Assembly: GCF_007004135.1 (NCBI RefSeq)
Contig: NZ_VJMG01000065.1
Location: forward strand, 1 to 50,978
Source: Affinirhizobium straminoryzae
Lineage (GTDB): Bacteria; Pseudomonadota; Alphaproteobacteria; Rhizobiales; Rhizobiaceae
Reading direction: 5' to 3'
DNA: 50,978 bases
The notes beneath the pieces were generated by a model, which saw only the letters and a program-made list of their open reading frames with translations, had not been told where the DNA came from and searched no databases. The translations under genes and the position numbers were made by a program. Of this stretch, positions 47,888-50,978 are shown in pieces (the stretch's first letter is position 1; every line of letters starts with the position of its first letter).

Positions 47888-48016
47888 ATAGCTCTCCTTC
47901 GGGCGCCACAACATGGGGTTGCCGAAGCGCGGAATCAATACCTAGCGCTAGCCGTAGTATCGGGCCGGCAAAAGGGCCCCTGAACATTAAAGGGGCACAG
48001 ATATACGGTTGGCGGA

Positions 48017-48751
48017 TCAGACAGAGAACGGCAAGGTTCGGAAGCCTGTTTCGTCGATCGCCGGCTTGTCCTCCCAGATGTAATCGCCGGTGAGGTTCAC
48101 GTGCTCCCAGGTGAGCGGCGACAAACTCGATAGCAGATGATCAGGGACATTCTGCCCGTCGGCATGCAAGGCATCGACGACGCGGCCGGTATAGATCGTG
48201 TTCCAGTGGATGATGGCGGTGACGACCAGGTTGAGGGCGGATGCCCGGATCGAGAGGTTTTCCTGGCTGCGATCGCGGAAGCGGCCGAGTCGATGGAGAT
48301 TGACAGCTCGCACCAGGCTGTTGCGGCTTTCCCCTTTGTTCAGCTCTGCCGTTGTCGTCTTTCTCAATTCCTCGTCGTTGATCCAGTCCAGCGTGAACAG
48401 GGTTCGCTCGATCCTGCCCATCTGGCGCAGTGCTTGAGCAAGACCGCTCTGCCTGGTTGTTGATGACAACCTTTTGAGCACGAGCGAGGCGCTGACGGTA
48501 CGGGTGCGCAGCGACGTCATGAGACGCAGAATCTCGTCCCAGTGCGCCCGGATCAGGTCGACATCGATGCGATCGCCCATGACATTCTGGAGAATGCCAT
48601 ACTGTTTGCCAGGAGCGAAGCCATAGAGGCATCGGCCGTCGAGATCGGGAATTCGCGGCACGAAGGCAAAACCGAGCGCATGACAGAAGGCGAAGACTAG
48701 ATCGCTGACACCGCCGCCATCGACATGATGGCGAACGACAAGGTGGAGGAG
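48017..48751 (-). pseudogene. tnpA: Tn3-family transposase, C-terminal fragment
   Basis: About 244 codons, read from 48751 to the stop at 48017-48019. HLVVRHHVDGGGVSDLVFAF, FVPRIPDLDGRCLYG, WDEILRLMTSLRTRTVSASL and the final third LSIRASALNLVVTAIIHWNT with YTGRVVDALHADG are the C-terminal DDE-domain end of Tn3 transposases. The full protein has about 950-1000 residues, so roughly three quarters are missing; a TAG (48752-48754) bounds the frame. The sequence AGGGGCACAG near 47991 lies where the 38-bp terminal repeat, which starts GGGG, would cover the stop. It marks a recombination junction next to the AT-rich right end. Confidence 0.85.
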
Positions 48752-49008
48752 CTAATCAGCTATGAAGGACTAGAGGGAATGCGTGCCGAGATACGAGAAG
48801 TTCGGGCGGAAACGGACGCTCCGTTTTCTCAGATATCGGAGCAGGACCTTGCAAAGCGATTTTTGAGAACTCCTATGAAACTATTGTGTGAAATCTCGAA
48901 ACCGTTTAAAATATAGCAAAAATTACATTTACATAATAAAATTCGGGATATTATGCGTGGAATATATGTTTTGATTCTTGGGAATTTATATCAATCTGAG
49001 GGTGATAT

Positions 49009-49515
49009 ATGTCAGATAACTCGATAAAGCTAGTGTTCTCTACATACGAATATCGTGCGGCAAATTCTGAGCAGACAATATTGCCGGACATCGATACCAT
49101 TGAAAGAATCTTATACACCGCGATTGAACTTGGCCTTAAAACAAAAGAATCTCATGAATTCAACCGGGTGGAGAATATTCCGAATTTCGACAGTGAAGAA
49201 CATCCAAAATTTGGTACGGATGTTGAAGAAGAATATGGTACCGCTTCTCAAGCATACTGGATACCGCCAGACGGCGCTCAGGAGATATGGCATGTAATCG
49301 AGGTTGTATGCGTAGGCGCTACAGGAGCCGTCGTATTTTTGCGCAACCTTTTGGGAACACTCAACGATTTAAATAACCTTCGCAAAGGAAAGACCCTTAA
49401 GGTGAAGGTAGGAGGCGAAGAGCGTACGCTGAACAATATTGCGGATTTTCAGGCTATCATTGATGAATTAGAGAATGGTTCTTCAAATAGAAGCGAAAAA
49501 AGTCCAAAAGAGTAA
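49009..49515 (+). CDS. unknown AT-rich protein, possibly conflict-system component
   Basis: 168 aa in low-GC DNA, after a 257-bp AT-rich gap (48752-49008) without a gene. The N-terminal half is polar. The C-terminal half has a hydrophobic helix, VIEVVCVGATGAVVFLRNLL, and then KGKTLKVKVGGEERTLNNIA, a beta unit followed by a helix. A helix plus a small 'KVKVGGEE' beta unit at the C-terminus is reminiscent of effector-associated constant component proteins of bacterial conflict systems, but the match is weak and by eye. Base composition unlike the phage genes indicates separate acquisition. Confidence 0.55.
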   Translation: MSDNSIKLVFSTYEYRAANSEQTILPDIDTIERILYTAIELGLKTKESHEFNRVENIPNFDSEEHPKFGTDVEEEYGTASQAYWIPPDGAQEIWHVIEVVCVGATGAVVFLRNLLGTLNDLNNLRKGKTLKVKVGGEERTLNNIADFQAIIDELENGSSNRSEKSPKE

Positions 49516-49893
49516 TTATTTTTATATATCGTAATTTGCACTTTATAATTGCTTTAGATAATAATATCCGGTAGCCCTACTTAGAATGGCGCGTGCTGTC
49601 TGCGAAACAGCGACAAAAATCACATTGTATATTGTTCGGAAGATCCACTGACGCCGTGTAAAAAGCCGAAAGCCACTTATCTCCACTGCGACTGGTAGTG
49701 GTGCAAAGACAACAGCATCTTGGAAGATTAAGCTGCATGGACTAGCGACAGGTTACAGCGTTGTAACTAGTGTAACGAAAACGACCGGAAACCTGACACC
49801 TGCTTTTCATTGACTTGGAAAAGATTTTCGGGTGCATCGATCCAGAAAATCACTGACGACTGCTTTGCGTAAGATTTATAGTTGCTGCGACTA
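49516..49893. other. gene-free AT-rich stretch
   Basis: 378 bp with no frame of convincing composition; the minus-strand frame at 49767-49964 is short and unlike a protein. A small dyad GTTAC/GTAAC occurs near 49750-49765. Otherwise nothing is seen. Confidence 0.5.
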
Positions 49894-50978
49894 TCAGCGG
49901 TAAGAGTCGATGATGCTAAATTCTCGTTGAAGCTGCAGCAGCGCCGCTTTGTGGGAGGGATCATTGAAGAAGAACCGGTCTGCTTCCCCTACGCGCTTGT
50001 AAGCCTTCTCAGTCGCGAGACCTGTAAGACCAAGAACTGTTATGATATCCATGGTATGTTGATATGCCGGTTCAAAAATTCCAATACCAATCCTGTTTCC
50101 AACAACTAGTGAAAGTACCGTGCTCGCAGCACCAGCTTTTCCGATCCAATCGACGGCGCTTCGGGATGTGCTCTCAATAGGAGCCCGCCTTGCATGTGGC
50201 GCCCGCTTCAGAATGTGAGGCACGTATTCCTGTCTTAAGAAGTTACTTAAGCGTTCAACTGAGGTAATGTCCTTGTTTATAAGGGCTTCTCGACGAAATT
50301 TTTTTGCCTGTGTAAACAGGTCATTCTCGCTTTCGTCTCGGATCTCACCAATATCTGTTACTGTAAGCTTACCAAAATTAACTTCCCTCATAAGCTCAAC
50401 GGCATGAGTTGCGACACGCCCTTGCGTTATGATTGATGATGTTTCCTCGTTAAAAGCAACAATAGGATCTTGCTCGAGGGTAAAGAGCAGGCTTGTTCCA
50501 AAATTTTGGGACTGGTTTAGCTCGTACACTGAAGAAATCATTCTTACGCTAGAACGTAATGTTTCGCCCAGCGCGCCAGGTTCTCTCCATATACGCTCAT
50601 AAAAATCAGACATCGGCCAATTTAGAACGCGGGCTATACACTGCTCCAAAAGTCCTCGTCGGAATTCTCGAGTACCTGCTGTGGTATGGATTAAGTCACA
50701 CAGCGAATCCAATACCTGAAATATCACACGCCTTTCACCTTTTGATACCTGACTTTCACTTGCTTGTGCGAGAATAGATTCGGCGGTCGTTTGGCTAGGT
50801 AGCCCAATGTGAGGGTCGAGAAGATAGGTTGTACACATCGATCCAAACGACCGCGAGGTTCCGTCAGCCATAGTTTTAGGCCAGACAGCACGTCCATGAT
50901 TGAGCCTCTTTAGGGCGTCAAAAATATGGTCGCCTTCCTCCTGCGAGAGAGTGAGGTTTGAATAGCCCCGAGATTTGT
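49894..50978 (-). CDS. unknown protein, 5' end outside the window
   Basis: The minus-strand frame is open from the stop at 49894 to the right edge (361 codons). The first ATG is at 50871, but the 36 codons upstream of it (ending LKRLNHGRAVWPKT) look coding, so the true start is probably beyond 50978. Features: VIFQVLDSLCDLIHTTAG, a helical middle, ILKRAPHARRAPIESTSRSA, and the hydrophobic stretch AASTVLSLVVGNRIGIGIFE. It ends AALLQLQREFSIIDSYR. No family is recognised. Low GC, like the 49009 gene, so probably the same acquired segment. Confidence 0.65.
   Translation of the reverse strand, partial: KSRGYSNLTLSQEEGDHIFDALKRLNHGRAVWPKTMADGTSRSFGSMCTTYLLDPHIGLPSQTTAESILAQASESQVSKGERRVIFQVLDSLCDLIHTTAGTREFRRGLLEQCIARVLNWPMSDFYERIWREPGALGETLRSSVRMISSVYELNQSQNFGTSLLFTLEQDPIVAFNEETSSIITQGRVATHAVELMREVNFGKLTVTDIGEIRDESENDLFTQAKKFRREALINKDITSVERLSNFLRQEYVPHILKRAPHARRAPIESTSRSAVDWIGKAGAASTVLSLVVGNRIGIGIFEPAYQHTMDIITVLGLTGLATEKAYKRVGEADRFFFNDPSHKAALLQLQREFSIIDSYR

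Noticed and set aside
48725..48916. 63-codon plus-strand frame
   Set aside because: It overlaps the start of the Tn3 transposase remnant antisense and has no ribosome site or homology that I recognise.
1..50978. tRNA or rRNA genes
   Set aside because: No cloverleaf or rRNA-like segment was recognised in the gene-free stretches read; a tRNA scan would settle this.

Overview
The window reads as a temperate phage genome that lives as a plasmid (a phage-plasmid) in an alphaproteobacterium, most likely Rhizobiales (Rhizobium/Agrobacterium relatives). I infer the host from the high-GC codon use, a two-gene partition locus of the kind I know from the Agrobacterium plasmid pTAR, and early and structural genes typical of rhizobial prophages. 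No tyrosine integrase or large serine integrase is visible. Instead there are plasmid-maintenance functions: a serine resolvase with a res-like repeat cluster, ParA plus a small ParB-like protein between arrays of TGACGC-type repeats, a HicAB toxin-antitoxin pair and a winged-helix replication-protein-A-like gene.

Layout. 1-2200: a decayed IS110-family transposase fragment, a terminator, res-like repeats, a small serine resolvase and a lipoprotein. 2009-3210: parS-like repeats flanking parA-parB. 3395-6561: accessory genes (membrane protein, tiny secreted peptide, DNA adenine methylase, zinc-ribbon protein, lipoprotein, small ORFs). 6585-32959, almost all on the minus strand and transcribed right to left: terminase small and large subunits, lambda-type portal, ClpP-type protease with a nested scaffold, decoration and major capsid proteins, then a P2-type contractile tail (V, W, J, I, fibre genes, FI, FII, E, T, U, X, D), endolysin, spike protein and holin. 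The late block is thus a lambda-like head joined to a P2-like tail. Two plus-strand morons interrupt or flank it: a two-helix membrane protein at 12134 and a collagen-like membrane protein at 33044.

33889-38126: a hypothetical gene, an intergenic region dense in GACAGTT repeats (candidate origin), a D5/P4-type helicase and a zinc-finger/Toprim primase. HicAB (38246-38857) is divergent from the primase and has twin palindromic operators in the shared intergenic region. 39001-42390: early control region with a tightly overlapping minus-strand operon headed by a CII-like regulator, a Cro-like XRE protein and an S24 (LexA-type) C1 repressor. Three sets of operator palindromes can be read directly. 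42442-44684: small phage genes, a ribbon-helix-helix protein and the replication-protein-A-like gene behind a structured leader.

44852-47887: a probable defence cassette with a McrA-like HNH nuclease, a membrane-anchored Mrr-type nuclease, an Abi/HEPN protein and a YfbU-like protein. 48017-48751 is the C-terminal stump of a Tn3-family transposase. 48752-50978 is AT-richer, probably acquired separately, and holds an unknown 168-aa protein and an unknown minus-strand gene that is open through the right edge. That last frame also stays open if the right end is joined to the left end. Together with the non-round window length, this allows, but does not prove, that the window is a whole circular replicon.

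All assignments come from reading the sequence and from family knowledge; no searches were run.
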